Source: CALKHT01 sp964511575
GTDB taxonomy: Bacteria > Planctomycetota > Phycisphaerae > Phycisphaerales > Phycisphaeraceae
Length of the DNA: 16,515 nt
Direction of reading: 5' to 3'
Assembly: GCA_964511575.1 (NCBI GenBank)
Contig: CAZEFM010000089.1
Location: 1 to 16,515, forward strand
Shown: positions 1 to 7,390 of the stretch, piece by piece
Layout: each line of letters opens with the position of its first letter
Position numbering within the stretch: the first letter of the stretch is position 1
Notes under the pieces: model-generated
Told to the model about the DNA's origin: nothing
What the model saw: only the letters and a program-made list of their open reading frames with translations
Database searches by the model: none
Position numbers and translations under genes: made by a program

Positions 1-2818
1 GCAGCGGCTTGAACCGTTCGGGGTCTTCGCCGCCTTCGCCCGTGTTGCTCTTGCCACCGATGCGGTTCATCGCAATGGCGAGCGCTTCGTGCGACTCGGC
101 GGAAATCGAGCCGAAGCTCATCGCGCCGGTGGCGAACCGCTTGACGATCTGGGATGCAGGTTCGACTTCCTCGATCGGCACAGGCGTGGTGGGCTTGAAC
201 GTCAGCAGCCCGCGCAGCTTGCACCGCATGCGCGAATCCTCGTTCACCATGCGGGCAAAGGTTTCGTACGCCTGTCGGCTGTTGGTTCTCGCCGCCACCT
301 GCAGGTCCGCAATCGCCTTGGGGCTCCAGCCGTGGCGTTCACCCTCGGCGCGCCATTGGAACTGACCATCGTTGGGCAGCACCGTGAGCGACGTCGTCTT
401 GCGTTCCGGATAGCCGAGCTGATGACGACGGATCGCCTCTTTGGCGAGCACCTCAAAACCAACGCCGCGGATGCGGCTGGGCGTGCCCACGAAGCACTGG
501 TCGATCACTTCCTCGGCAAGGCCGACCGCTTCAAAGATCTGCGCGCCCTTGTAGCTGGCGAGCGTGGAGATCCCCATCTTCGCCATCACCTTGAGCATGC
601 CCTTGGCAACGCCCTTGCGGTACGCGGTAACAACATCGTCCGGCGTGCGAAGGTCTTCGGACAGCAACCCGTCACGTTGCGCCTGCCACAACGCTTCAAA
701 CGCACAATACGGATTGATTCCATCCGCCCCGTAACCCACGAGCAGACAGTGGTGATGCACCTCGCGTGCTTCGCCGGTTTCGACCATGATGCCGATGCGC
801 GTGCGTTGCGCCTTGCGCACCAGGTGATGATGCACCGCGCCGGTGGCAAGCAGCGCACTGACGGGTACGCGGTTCGGCCCCATCGCGCGGTCGCTCAGCA
901 CCACAAGGCTGTAGCCTTCCTTGATCGCCTGCGACGCCTCGTTGCAGATGCGCTTGAGCGCCGCTCGCAGCAGCTCACCCGCCGATTCATCGGATGCGGG
1001 CTTCTCGAACGTGATGTCGATCGTCTTCGTCTTCCACCCGCGATGATCCATCTGCTTGATGGCGGCCATCTGCTCGTTGGTGAGGATCGGGTGCGGCACG
1101 AGCAGCCGGTGGGCGTGCGACTCGCCGACTTCCAAAAGGTTCTGCTGTGGCCCGACGTAACACTCCAGCGACATGATGATCTCTTCGCGAATCGAGTCGA
1201 TCGCCGGGTTGGTCACCTGCGCGAAGAGCTGCTTGAAGTAGTCGTAGAGCATGCGCGGCCGATCGCTGAGCACCGCCAGCGCCGCGTCGTCGCCCATCGA
1301 GTGAATCGGATCCTTGCGGGTCTTCACCAGCGGGATGAGCATGTGCTGCATCGTTTCCACGGTGAAGCCGAAGCTTCGCAGTCGCGGCAGCAACTCCTCC
1401 ACAGGCGTGTCGCGATACGTGGCCGCGTCATCGCTGAGCGTGGCGGTGATCTCCGCCAACTCGATGCGCTGGTTCTGAAGCCACTGACCATACGGGCGAC
1501 GGGTGGCGATGCTGTTCTTGATCTCCTCGTCGTCGACGATGCGTCCCTGCTCGAAATCGACGAGGAACATGCGCCCGGGCTGAAGCCGGCCCTTGCTCTT
1601 GACCTGCTCGGGCGCGACTTCCGTCACACCCACTTCGCTGGCCATGATCACCCGGTCATCGTGCGTGATGTAGTACCGCGAAGGTCGCAGGCCGTTGCGA
1701 TCGAGCACCGCGCCGATGTACCGACCGTCGGTGAACACCACCGATGCCGGGCCGTCCCACGGCTCCATCATGCACGAGTGATACTCATAGAACGCGCGCT
1801 TGCTCACCGACATCGATTCATGATTCTCCCACGCCTCGGGGATCATCATCATCACCGCTTCAGGCAGCGGGCGACCGGCGAGCATGAGCAGCTCCAGCAC
1901 GTTGTCGAACATGCCCGAGTCGCTGGTCACCGGGTCGACGACCGGCATCAGCCGATGCAGGTTGTCGCCGAACAGATCGCTTTTCATCTGTCCCTGCCGC
2001 GCCGTCATCCAGTTGACGTTGCCGCGCAGCGTGTTGATCTCGCCGTTGTGGCTCATGCAGCGCATCGGCTGAGCGCGATCCCACGAGGGGAACGTGTTGG
2101 TGCTGAACCGCGAGTGAACCATCGCCAGATGGCTCTGGTAATCCTCATCCCGCAGGTCGGGGTAATACAGCGGCACCTGCGCACTGGTGAGCTGCCCCTT
2201 GTAGATCACCACCCGGCTCGAGAAGCTGCAGACGTAATAGCTCTGCGAGTCATCAATGGGTGCCGCCTTGATGACGTGGAACGCCTGCTTGCGGATCGTG
2301 TAAAGCTGTCGCTCGAACTCGTCCTGGTCGATCCCCTCAGCCGCGCCGACGAAGAACTGTTCGACCACCGGCTCCGTCGCCCGGGCCGATTTGCCGATGT
2401 CCGCGCCGTCCGCATCGGTCGGCACCCGACGCCAGCCGAGCACCTCCTGACCCTGCAGGTGCGTGAAGTGCTCGACGATGTTGCGGCACTGCAGACGCAT
2501 CCGCTCATCGACGGGCAGGAACATCATCCCCACGCCATACCGCCCCTTTTCGGGCAGCGTGATCCCCAGATCCTGCTGCGCCACCTTGCGCATGAACCCG
2601 TCGGGAATGGCGGTGAGAATGCCCGCGCCGTCGCCGGTGTTCGCCTCGCAACCGCACGCGCCACGGTGATCCATGTTGTGCAGCATCACCAGCGCATCGC
2701 TGACAATCTGATGGCTTGGCACACCCTTGATGTGCGCGATGAAACCCACACCGCACGCATCCTTCTCATTGGCAGGATCGTACAGGCCATGCTTCGCGGG
2801 AAATCGGCTGATCGACAT
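1..2818 (-). CDS. gltB: Glutamate synthase large (alpha) subunit, N-terminal 939 residues, runs off left edge
   Basis: Makes glutamate from glutamine and 2-oxoglutarate. The N-terminal amidotransferase domain releases ammonia, which is channelled to the FMN and iron-sulfur synthase domain. The frame is open from the ATG at 2818 to the window edge. It begins with a short propeptide and then DACGVGF, so Cys22 should become the N-terminal nucleophile after cleavage. Other recognisable pieces are HNMDHRGACGCEANTGDGAG, SHNGEINTLRGNVNWM (about residue 255), RNGLRPSRYYIT and LQPGRMFLVDFEQGRIV. Near the edge come AMSFGSIS and IGGKSNTGEGGEDPERF, the start of the FMN-binding synthase domain. The usual length is about 1,500 residues, so roughly 560 are missing outside the window, probably including the Fe-S cysteines. 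A GAGG Shine-Dalgarno site lies 7 bases before the ATG. The gene follows gdhA after 98 bases with no terminator seen between. The small subunit gltD is not in the window. Confidence 0.96.
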   Translation of the reverse strand, partial: MSISRFPAKHGLYDPANEKDACGVGFIAHIKGVPSHQIVSDALVMLHNMDHRGACGCEANTGDGAGILTAIPDGFMRKVAQQDLGITLPEKGRYGVGMMFLPVDERMRLQCRNIVEHFTHLQGQEVLGWRRVPTDADGADIGKSARATEPVVEQFFVGAAEGIDQDEFERQLYTIRKQAFHVIKAAPIDDSQSYYVCSFSSRVVIYKGQLTSAQVPLYYPDLRDEDYQSHLAMVHSRFSTNTFPSWDRAQPMRCMSHNGEINTLRGNVNWMTARQGQMKSDLFGDNLHRLMPVVDPVTSDSGMFDNVLELLMLAGRPLPEAVMMMIPEAWENHESMSVSKRAFYEYHSCMMEPWDGPASVVFTDGRYIGAVLDRNGLRPSRYYITHDDRVIMASEVGVTEVAPEQVKSKGRLQPGRMFLVDFEQGRIVDDEEIKNSIATRRPYGQWLQNQRIELAEITATLSDDAATYRDTPVEELLPRLRSFGFTVETMQHMLIPLVKTRKDPIHSMGDDAALAVLSDRPRMLYDYFKQLFAQVTNPAIDSIREEIIMSLECYVGPQQNLLEVGESHAHRLLVPHPILTNEQMAAIKQMDHRGWKTKTIDITFEKPASDESAGELLRAALKRICNEASQAIKEGYSLVVLSDRAMGPNRVPVSALLATGAVHHHLVRKAQRTRIGIMVETGEAREVHHHCLLVGYGADGINPYCAFEALWQAQRDGLLSEDLRTPDDVVTAYRKGVAKGMLKVMAKMGISTLASYKGAQIFEAVGLAEEVIDQCFVGTPSRIRGVGFEVLAKEAIRRHQLGYPERKTTSLTVLPNDGQFQWRAEGERHGWSPKAIADLQVAARTNSRQAYETFARMVNEDSRMRCKLRGLLTFKPTTPVPIEEVEPASQIVKRFATGAMSFGSISAESHEALAIAMNRIGGKSNTGEGGEDPERFKPL

Positions 2819-2916
2819 TGGCTTACCTCATGATTCCTATAAGGGCGTTCGAGCCGGGCGGCGCGGTACACACAATCGCAATGAATCCCCTCAACGCGTC
2901 GCCCATCTCTCCCCCG

Positions 2917-4212
2917 TCATCCGGACTTGTTGCTGAAATGGTGGTACGTTCCGCGTGCGCTCACCGCATCGCCGATGCGTTTGAGCGCCTGGGCATAGGC
3001 GGCCGTACGCATGTCGATGTTGTGCGTCGTCATGAACTGGTAAATCGTCTTGAACTCGGTGGTCATCATTCGGCGGAGCCGCTCGTGCACCGTTTCCAGC
3101 GTCCACGTGTCGCACTGACGGTTCTGGACCCACTCGAAGTAGCTCACCGTCACGCCGCCCGCGTTGGCGAGGATGTCCGGCACGACCAGCACGTTCCGCC
3201 GGTACAACACCTCGTCGGCCTCATCCGTCACGGGACCGTTCGCCAGCTCCACCACCACGTTCGCACGAACGCGCTCGGCGTTGTCCAAACGAATCTGATT
3301 CTCCAGCGCCGCAGGGATCAGCAGCTCCACATCGAGTTCCAGCAGATCCTCGTGACCGATGGTCACGGCTCCCTCAGCGGCGAGCACACCTTCCTTGCGC
3401 TTGCGCTGAATCAGCGCGGGAATGTCCAGGCCGTCGTCGTCGTGAATCGCCGTCCGCGAATCGCTCACCGCCACGACGCGGTAGCCATCGTTGTACAGCA
3501 GCAACGCCACGCTCTGTCCCGCGTTGCCGAAGCCCTGCACCGCCACCCGCACATTGCGCGGCGACCACTGGCGCATCCGCTCCAGTTCCTTGATGCAGTA
3601 GTACCCGCCGCGCCCCGTCGCATCCTCGCGCCCGAGGCTGCCGCCCAGCGGAATCGGCTTGCCCGTGATCACCGCCGGCTCACGACGACGACGAATCTTC
3701 GCGTATTCGTCCATCATCCAGCCCATGATGGTCGCGTTGGTGTAAACGTCCGGTGCGGGGATGTCCGTGTCCGGACCGATGAAATCCGCCACCGCCTGCA
3801 TGTAGCCGCGGCTGAGCCGTTCCAGTTCCATCCACGACAGCCGCTTGGGGTCGACGATCACACCGCCCTTGCCCCCGCCGAACGGCACGTTCACCACCGC
3901 ACACTTGCACGTCATCCAGAACGCCAGCGCTTTGACCTCGTCCAGCGTCACTCCCGGGTGAAAGCGGATCCCTCCCTTGGCCGGGCCACGCGTGTCATCG
4001 TGCCGCACCCGGTAACCGGTAAACACCTCCAGCTTCCCCGAGTCCATGCGGACCGGGATCGACACTTCGAGAATGGCCGTGGGGCGCTCCAGCAATGCCA
4101 GCGCCTCGGAATCGATCTGAGCAAACTGCTGGGCGCGCTCCAGCCGCGCAATGGCTTCCTCATAAAGGGTACGACCGTTGTTCTGACTCAACGCAATTTG
4201 TGCCATCAACAT
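2917..4212 (-). CDS. gdhA: Glutamate dehydrogenase (Glu/Leu/Phe/Val dehydrogenase family), NAD-type
   Basis: Interconverts glutamate with 2-oxoglutarate and ammonium in the cytoplasm. The 431 residues match the usual length of the small hexameric enzymes. The substrate domain shows GPAKGGIRFHP (Lys79), Lys103, the catalytic-lysine motif VPFGGGKGGV (Lys115) and PAPDVYTN (Asp155). The Rossmann domain has QGFGNAG (226-232) and VVAVSDS, whose acidic Asp251 after the second strand suggests NAD rather than NADP. PAALENQI (300-307) and ILANAGGVTVSYFEW (347-361) complete the active site. The start is ATG 4212, with a second ATG two codons later; an AGAAG site lies 7 bases upstream. It sits between the LysR gene (132 bases upstream) and gltB (98 bases downstream), so both routes to glutamate may share a transcript. 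Whether it works in the assimilating or the catabolic direction cannot be read from sequence. Confidence 0.95.
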   Translation of the reverse strand: MLMAQIALSQNNGRTLYEEAIARLERAQQFAQIDSEALALLERPTAILEVSIPVRMDSGKLEVFTGYRVRHDDTRGPAKGGIRFHPGVTLDEVKALAFWMTCKCAVVNVPFGGGKGGVIVDPKRLSWMELERLSRGYMQAVADFIGPDTDIPAPDVYTNATIMGWMMDEYAKIRRRREPAVITGKPIPLGGSLGREDATGRGGYYCIKELERMRQWSPRNVRVAVQGFGNAGQSVALLLYNDGYRVVAVSDSRTAIHDDDGLDIPALIQRKRKEGVLAAEGAVTIGHEDLLELDVELLIPAALENQIRLDNAERVRANVVVELANGPVTDEADEVLYRRNVLVVPDILANAGGVTVSYFEWVQNRQCDTWTLETVHERLRRMMTTEFKTIYQFMTTHNIDMRTAAYAQALKRIGDAVSARGTYHHFSNKSG

Positions 4213-4229
4213 CCACTCACTTCTCTGGA

Positions 4230-4248
4230 CGCCTATCGTTTACAGGCG
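4230..4248 (-). promoter_or_regulatory. Dyad in the gdhA leader (possible operator or small hairpin)
   Basis: Perfect 5-base inverted repeat CGCCT-N9-AGGCG, lying 18-36 bases upstream of the gdhA ATG. It could be a regulator half-site pair or a small hairpin in the leader. Its spacing does not give a clean T-N11-A LysR box, so assignment to the neighbouring regulator is only a guess. No convincing -35/-10 pair was found in the 4213-4344 gap. Confidence 0.25.
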
Positions 4249-4344
4249 CAACCAATCCCTTTGCACCGCGCCACCAGGCCCACGCAGCCTCGCGGTACGG
4301 CCGCCCACACAGGGGCAACTCCAACCAACGTTTTGTCCCACTGA

Positions 4345-5355
4345 TCACACCCGGCCGCCCACCAACTCCCGGCCGCGCGCCTCAACGTCGTCCACGGTGT
4401 CAACCCTCGGCCCGGCGTGCTCGAGCAGGAACTCGACAAACAGCCGTGCCGCCGGACTGAACGACGCCAGCGACGCCTCCAGCCCGCCACCACCTTCTGC
4501 TCCCGGTTTCGCCGCTCCCCCACCACGCGAAAGGCCACGACGTCGGCGATGAACAATGCCCACCGGCCGAACCAGTTCCGGCTCCAGCTCCACCACCGCC
4601 AGCCGGCCCGCCGCCACCTCACGAAGCACCGTTCGCTTGGGAAGCACGGCAAAGCACTGCGTCACCTCCACCACGCCCTTGATCGTGTCGATGTTGTCGA
4701 ACACGTGCTTGATGCGTGGCCGGGCCTGCTGCTCCTTGAAATAACGCGCAATCTGCTGCGCCACAGGCAGCTCCGGCTCGAACGACACCATGGACCAGTT
4801 CGCCAGCTCCCGCGCGTGCACCCGGGTCCTGCCCGCCAGCTCGTGGTCCGGCCCGCACACCGCGGCCATCACCTCGTTGCGCAGCGGGATGTAATCCACG
4901 TCCCGCCACCGCTTGGGGTAGGACAGAATCCCCAGATCGCACCGCTTGGCCCGAACCGCTTCGTGCACATCCTCCGGGCTCTTGTACTCCAACGTGACCG
5001 ACACCTTGGGGTACACACTCTCAAACCGTTCCTTGATGTGGTTCAGCAGCCCGATGCCTGCGGAGTAGATCGCCGCCACCGTCACCTGCCCCTCGGGGCC
5101 GGCATGCAACTGCTGCACACGCTGTTCCAGGCGGTTGTACCGGCCCACCAGCTCCTGCACCTCGCGCCAGAACAGCTCCCCCGCATCGGTCAGTGTCAGA
5201 GGCCGCACCGAGCGGTCGAAAAACGTCACGTTCAGCCGCCGCTCCAGATGCCCGACCCGCTGGCTCGCCGCGGACTGTGTAATGCCATGCAACGCCGCCG
5301 CGTCAGAAAAACTGCGCAGTCGGGCCACATCACAGAACAGTCGCAACGTCTGCAT
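4345..5355 (-). CDS. LysR-type transcriptional regulator with a Gly/Ala-rich insertion near the C-terminus
   Basis: DNA-binding regulator of the LysR family. With ATG 5355 as start it has 336 residues; an open frame extends two codons to a TTG, which I reject because it has no ribosome site. The winged helix-turn-helix fills residues 1-60 (FSDAAALHGITQSAASQRVG, then LERRLNVTFFDRS and LTLTDAGE), followed by a linker helix. The effector-binding domain runs from about 88 to 316. The domain end reads RPVGIVHRRRRGLS, then about 25 Gly/Ala-rich residues, then FSPAARLFVEFLLEHAG. In typical relatives the two flanks are joined directly. It lies 132 bases upstream of gdhA in the same direction and is divergent from the isomerase at 5560, so either could be its target. 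In Bacillus, GltC is a LysR regulator of glutamate synthase, but no orthology is claimed here. Confidence 0.93.
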   Translation of the reverse strand: MQTLRLFCDVARLRSFSDAAALHGITQSAASQRVGHLERRLNVTFFDRSVRPLTLTDAGELFWREVQELVGRYNRLEQRVQQLHAGPEGQVTVAAIYSAGIGLLNHIKERFESVYPKVSVTLEYKSPEDVHEAVRAKRCDLGILSYPKRWRDVDYIPLRNEVMAAVCGPDHELAGRTRVHARELANWSMVSFEPELPVAQQIARYFKEQQARPRIKHVFDNIDTIKGVVEVTQCFAVLPKRTVLREVAAGRLAVVELEPELVRPVGIVHRRRRGLSRGGGAAKPGAEGGGGLEASLASFSPAARLFVEFLLEHAGPRVDTVDDVEARGRELVGGRV

Positions 5356-5379
5356 AACCAACCACCACTCAACTCAAGA

Positions 5380-5394
5380 ATAAGTAATTCTTAT
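5380..5394. promoter_or_regulatory. LysR-type binding site (T-N11-A palindrome)
   Basis: ATAAGTAATTCTTAT is a perfect ATAAG-N5-CTTAT dyad that fits the T-N11-A rule of LysR-type boxes exactly. It lies in the leader of the LysR gene, just downstream of the start point expected from the promoter at 5415-5442. The half-site ATAAGTAAT recurs 38 bases away at 5418-5426, inside that promoter, and a second dyad, TATCT-A-AGATA, overlaps at 5392-5402. The layout suggests the regulator binds here and represses itself. Binding has not been shown. Confidence 0.6.
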
Positions 5395-5414
5395 CTAAGA
5401 TAGCCGATCGCATC

Positions 5415-5442
5415 AGTATAAGTAATCCAGCTGTCCTGTCAA
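5415..5442 (-). promoter_or_regulatory. Sigma-70-type promoter of the LysR gene
   Basis: On the minus strand there is a perfect TTGACA (-35, 5437-5442), a 16-base spacer, and TATACT (-10, 5415-5420, five of six matches). Transcription would begin near 5408, giving a leader of about 50 bases before ATG 5355. The copy of ATAAGTAAT at 5418-5426 overlaps the -10 box and the spacer. Confidence 0.65.
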
Positions 5443-5559
5443 CACGAAAAGAACCGATTGAATAACGAAGCCGCGAAGATGGAATTGGCGGTGCAACTAC
5501 CGCAAAAACCTCAACTTCACCCCTAAAGCTTGCTCCGAAACCCGCGGTAACTTGCTACC

Positions 5560-6393
5560 ATGCGCGACATGAGCGACAGCCCCACCATCAAGTCGGCCGT
5601 GACCATCAGCCTCGTCCCCCAGGCACGCGGCGGGCCGTTCGTCTTCTGGGATGATCTGGCGGCAGCGTGTGGCAAGGCGGCAGCACTGGGGTTCGATGCC
5701 GTCGAACTGTTCATGCCCGATGCCGTGACCGTCGACCGCACAACGCTCGCAAAACTGCTTGCCGACCATCAGTTACGGGTGGCTGCGGTCGGCACGGGGG
5801 CTGGCTGGGTCATTCAGAAGCTCAGCCTTACCGATGCCGATGCAACCCGACGCGCCAAAGCCGTCGACTTCGTCCGCGCCATCATCGACTTCGGTACCGC
5901 GTTCGACGCCCCGGCGATCATCGGCTCCATGCAGGGCAGGCACGGCGGCGACGTCGACCGCGACACCGCCCACCACCACCTGCGCGACAGCCTGGCGCAA
6001 CTCACCGACCACGCCGGCGGACTTGACCTCTTCATCGAGCCGCTCAACCGGTATGAAACCAACATGCTCAACACGCTGGCGGATGGCGTGGCACTGATCG
6101 AGGCTGTCGGCGCGGGCAACCTGAAGCTGTTGGCCGACCTCTTCCACATGAACATCGAGGAAGCGGACATCGCCGCCGCCCTCCGCGATGCCGGCCGCCA
6201 CGTCGGCCATCTCCATTTTGTGGATTCCAACCGCCGCCCCGCCGGCACGGGCCACCTCGACTACCCGCCCATCGTCGCGGCACTGAAGGCGATCGGCTAC
6301 AACGGCTACGCCTCGGCCGAGGCTCTGCCGCATCCCCACCCCGACGAAGCCGCTCAACAAACCATCGAGATGTACAAACGGCTGTTCGGCTGA
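5560..6393 (+). CDS. Sugar isomerase/epimerase, xylose-isomerase-like TIM barrel (hydroxypyruvate isomerase / ketose 3-epimerase type)
   Basis: Metal-dependent TIM-barrel enzyme of 277 residues, the usual family length, predicted cytosolic. By family comparison with D-tagatose/D-psicose 3-epimerases, the metal ligands are Glu160 (FIEPLNRYETN), Asp193 (LLADLFHMNIEE), His219 (GHLHFVDSNRR) and Glu254 (ASAEALP). His196 and Arg225 take the substrate-contact positions. All six are present, so the enzyme should be active, but the substrate (hydroxypyruvate, a free ketose or a sugar acid) cannot be fixed. No strong Shine-Dalgarno precedes ATG 5560; ATG 5569 is an alternative start. The gene is divergent from the LysR gene across 204 bases, the classic arrangement for a LysR target. 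No clear promoter of its own was found. It stands alone on this strand, with a repeat tract and an opposite-strand terminator following it. Confidence 0.85.
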   Translation: MRDMSDSPTIKSAVTISLVPQARGGPFVFWDDLAAACGKAAALGFDAVELFMPDAVTVDRTTLAKLLADHQLRVAAVGTGAGWVIQKLSLTDADATRRAKAVDFVRAIIDFGTAFDAPAIIGSMQGRHGGDVDRDTAHHHLRDSLAQLTDHAGGLDLFIEPLNRYETNMLNTLADGVALIEAVGAGNLKLLADLFHMNIEEADIAAALRDAGRHVGHLHFVDSNRRPAGTGHLDYPPIVAALKAIGYNGYASAEALPHPHPDEAAQQTIEMYKRLFG

Positions 6394-6445
6394 AGCCGAA
6401 AAATTCGAATGACAAGTGACCAGGGCACAACCAACCACTTTCCCG

Positions 6446-6493
6446 TGCCTTCGTGTCTATAGGACTTCGTGCCTCTGTCCCTCCGTCCCTCTT
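6446..6493. repeat. Degenerate tandem repeat with an 8-base period (six units)
   Basis: Forty-eight bases divide exactly into six 8-base units: tgccttcg, tgtctata, ggacttcg, tgcctctg, tccctccg, tccctctt. The loose consensus is T-S-C-C-T-Y-Y-G. On the minus strand it reads as runs of the GAAGGCAC / GAGGGACG kind. It lies between the isomerase stop and the terminator of the PEP-CTERM gene. No reading frame or known element explains it. Confidence 0.6.
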
Positions 6494-6524
6494 CACAAAA
6501 AAACCGCGGCCGAAGCCGCGGTTT
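6494..6524 (-). terminator. Rho-independent terminator with UUCG tetraloop
   Basis: The two arms at 6501-6510 and 6515-6524 are perfect 10-base complements (AAACCGCGGC / GCCGCGGTTT) around a 4-base loop. On the minus strand the loop is TTCG closed by a C-G pair, the very stable cUUCGg type, followed by a run of seven T (6497-6503). It lies 27 bases beyond the stop of the PEP-CTERM gene and points the right way for it. It could also work weakly against the convergent isomerase transcript. Confidence 0.88.
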
Positions 6525-6550
6525 CTTGAATCAGAGGCATACCGTTCGTA

Positions 6551-7243
6551 TCAGCGACGACGGCGAAGCCGCATCACACCCATGCCGCCGAGCAGGGCAA
6601 GGCCCGCACCAGCCGCGGCCGGGTTCGGCACAACCGCCACATCGCCCACCAGCACGGTCATATCCGCACTGCCCAGCACGGTGCCGTTCTTGCTCGCTTC
6701 CAACGAGAACTGGTACTCACCGTGTGCAAACGGGTCGAAGCTCGAACCGCCGTAAGTGAGAAAGTTCAAGTTCTGCGAATCCTGCAGCGTGTTGTTCGAA
6801 TAGGATGCGCCTCCCAATTGCAGCAAAAACAGATTCAGTCCACTGAGGCTCTTGGTATCGTTCGAACTCACCCCGGATTCGGGGTCAATGTCGTAAACCA
6901 GTCTGAAGTCATAGTTGCTGTAACTCGCCCCATCGACCGAGATGTAGTAGCCGAAGTTCCAAGTTGCGCCGTTCGTGGAACCCTCTGTGTTCAATCCCGG
7001 TTCGGCGAAGAAGGTATTCACCCCGTCATTGGTGACGGCGGGGGAGCTGTACCGCTGGTGGGCGGTCAGGCCGAGGGTGATCGTCACCCCACCGTCCTGA
7101 ATGGTGGTCACCACGACCGAATGGTTGGGGATACCGCTACCGCCAAAGGTCGCCTGGGGCAACGAGGTGATGGTTCCCGCTGAGGCGACGCCCCCCATCA
7201 GGGAGACGGACAAAGCGGACGCGAGCACAAATTTCCTGAACAT
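6551..7243 (-). CDS. Secreted protein with PEP-CTERM-like sorting tail, function unknown
   Basis: Protein of 230 residues. The start is set at ATG 7243 by a GGAGGG site 5 bases upstream; the frame is open further upstream, but that adds an unlikely N-terminus. Residues 1-22 are a signal peptide (MFRKFVLASALSVSLMGG, then VASA as the cleavage site). The body is rich in Ser, Asn, Gly and Tyr, with beta-like patches such as YYISVDGASYSNYDFRLVYD, and no catalytic motif was recognised. The tail is VVPNP, an Ala/Gly/Leu hydrophobic stretch of about 17 residues, then MRLRRRR. This resembles the PEP-CTERM signal that exosortase handles, with PNP in place of PEP. The likely fate is export and cell-surface or matrix anchoring. 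It has its own promoter candidate, leader hairpins and terminator, so it is probably a single-gene unit. No exosortase lies in the window. Confidence 0.85.
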   Translation of the reverse strand: MFRKFVLASALSVSLMGGVASAGTITSLPQATFGGSGIPNHSVVVTTIQDGGVTITLGLTAHQRYSSPAVTNDGVNTFFAEPGLNTEGSTNGATWNFGYYISVDGASYSNYDFRLVYDIDPESGVSSNDTKSLSGLNLFLLQLGGASYSNNTLQDSQNLNFLTYGGSSFDPFAHGEYQFSLEASKNGTVLGSADMTVLVGDVAVVPNPAAAGAGLALLGGMGVMRLRRRR

Positions 7244-7248
7244 AACGA

Positions 7249-7254
7249 CCCTCC
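7249..7254 (-). promoter_or_regulatory. Ribosome binding site that fixes the PEP-CTERM gene start
   Basis: GGAGGG on the minus strand, 5 bases before ATG 7243. It rules out the longer reading that would start at 7288. Confidence 0.8.
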
Positions 7255-7295
7255 AAAAAGGAAGAAGAACCATGTCCCGCTGACGCACGATGGAC

Positions 7296-7319
7296 GGACT
7301 GCAGCAGTCCCGCTGTCGG
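7296..7319 (-). promoter_or_regulatory. Two adjacent dyads in the leader of the PEP-CTERM gene
   Basis: At 7296-7310, GGACTGC-A-GCAGTCC is a perfect 7-base dyad around one base. At 7309-7319 and just beyond, CCCG-N4-CGGG forms a second small dyad. Both lie 53-77 bases upstream of the ATG, inside the predicted leader. A tight hairpin affecting RNA stability or translation, or a protein-binding operator, would both fit. No T-run follows on the minus strand, so it is not a simple terminator. Confidence 0.35.
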
Positions 7320-7390
7320 GCGAAAAAAACGGAACGAACTTATTTGGGGATCCCCCTCCCCACCACGTCCCTCCAAGGACCGGCAGTCAT

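Noticed and set aside
89..2833. Long plus-strand open frame (914 codons) opposite gltB
   Set aside because: Rich in Arg, His, Leu and Ala with no motif. It mirrors the gltB frame, which carries clear family motifs along its whole length, so it is a high-G+C antisense shadow.
2818..4344. Plus-strand open frame of 508 codons opposite gdhA
   Set aside because: Same Arg/His-rich shadow composition; the minus strand encodes an intact glutamate dehydrogenase.
4417..5403. Plus-strand open frame of 328 codons opposite the LysR gene
   Set aside because: No domain, shadow composition, and it runs into the regulator's promoter.
5487..5503. Small dyad GCGGT-N6-ACCGC upstream of the isomerase
   Set aside because: A five-base stem of this base composition is expected by chance, and no promoter elements line up with it.
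7244..7288. N-terminal extension of the PEP-CTERM gene to 7288
   Set aside because: A strong Shine-Dalgarno and a clean signal peptide begin at 7243.
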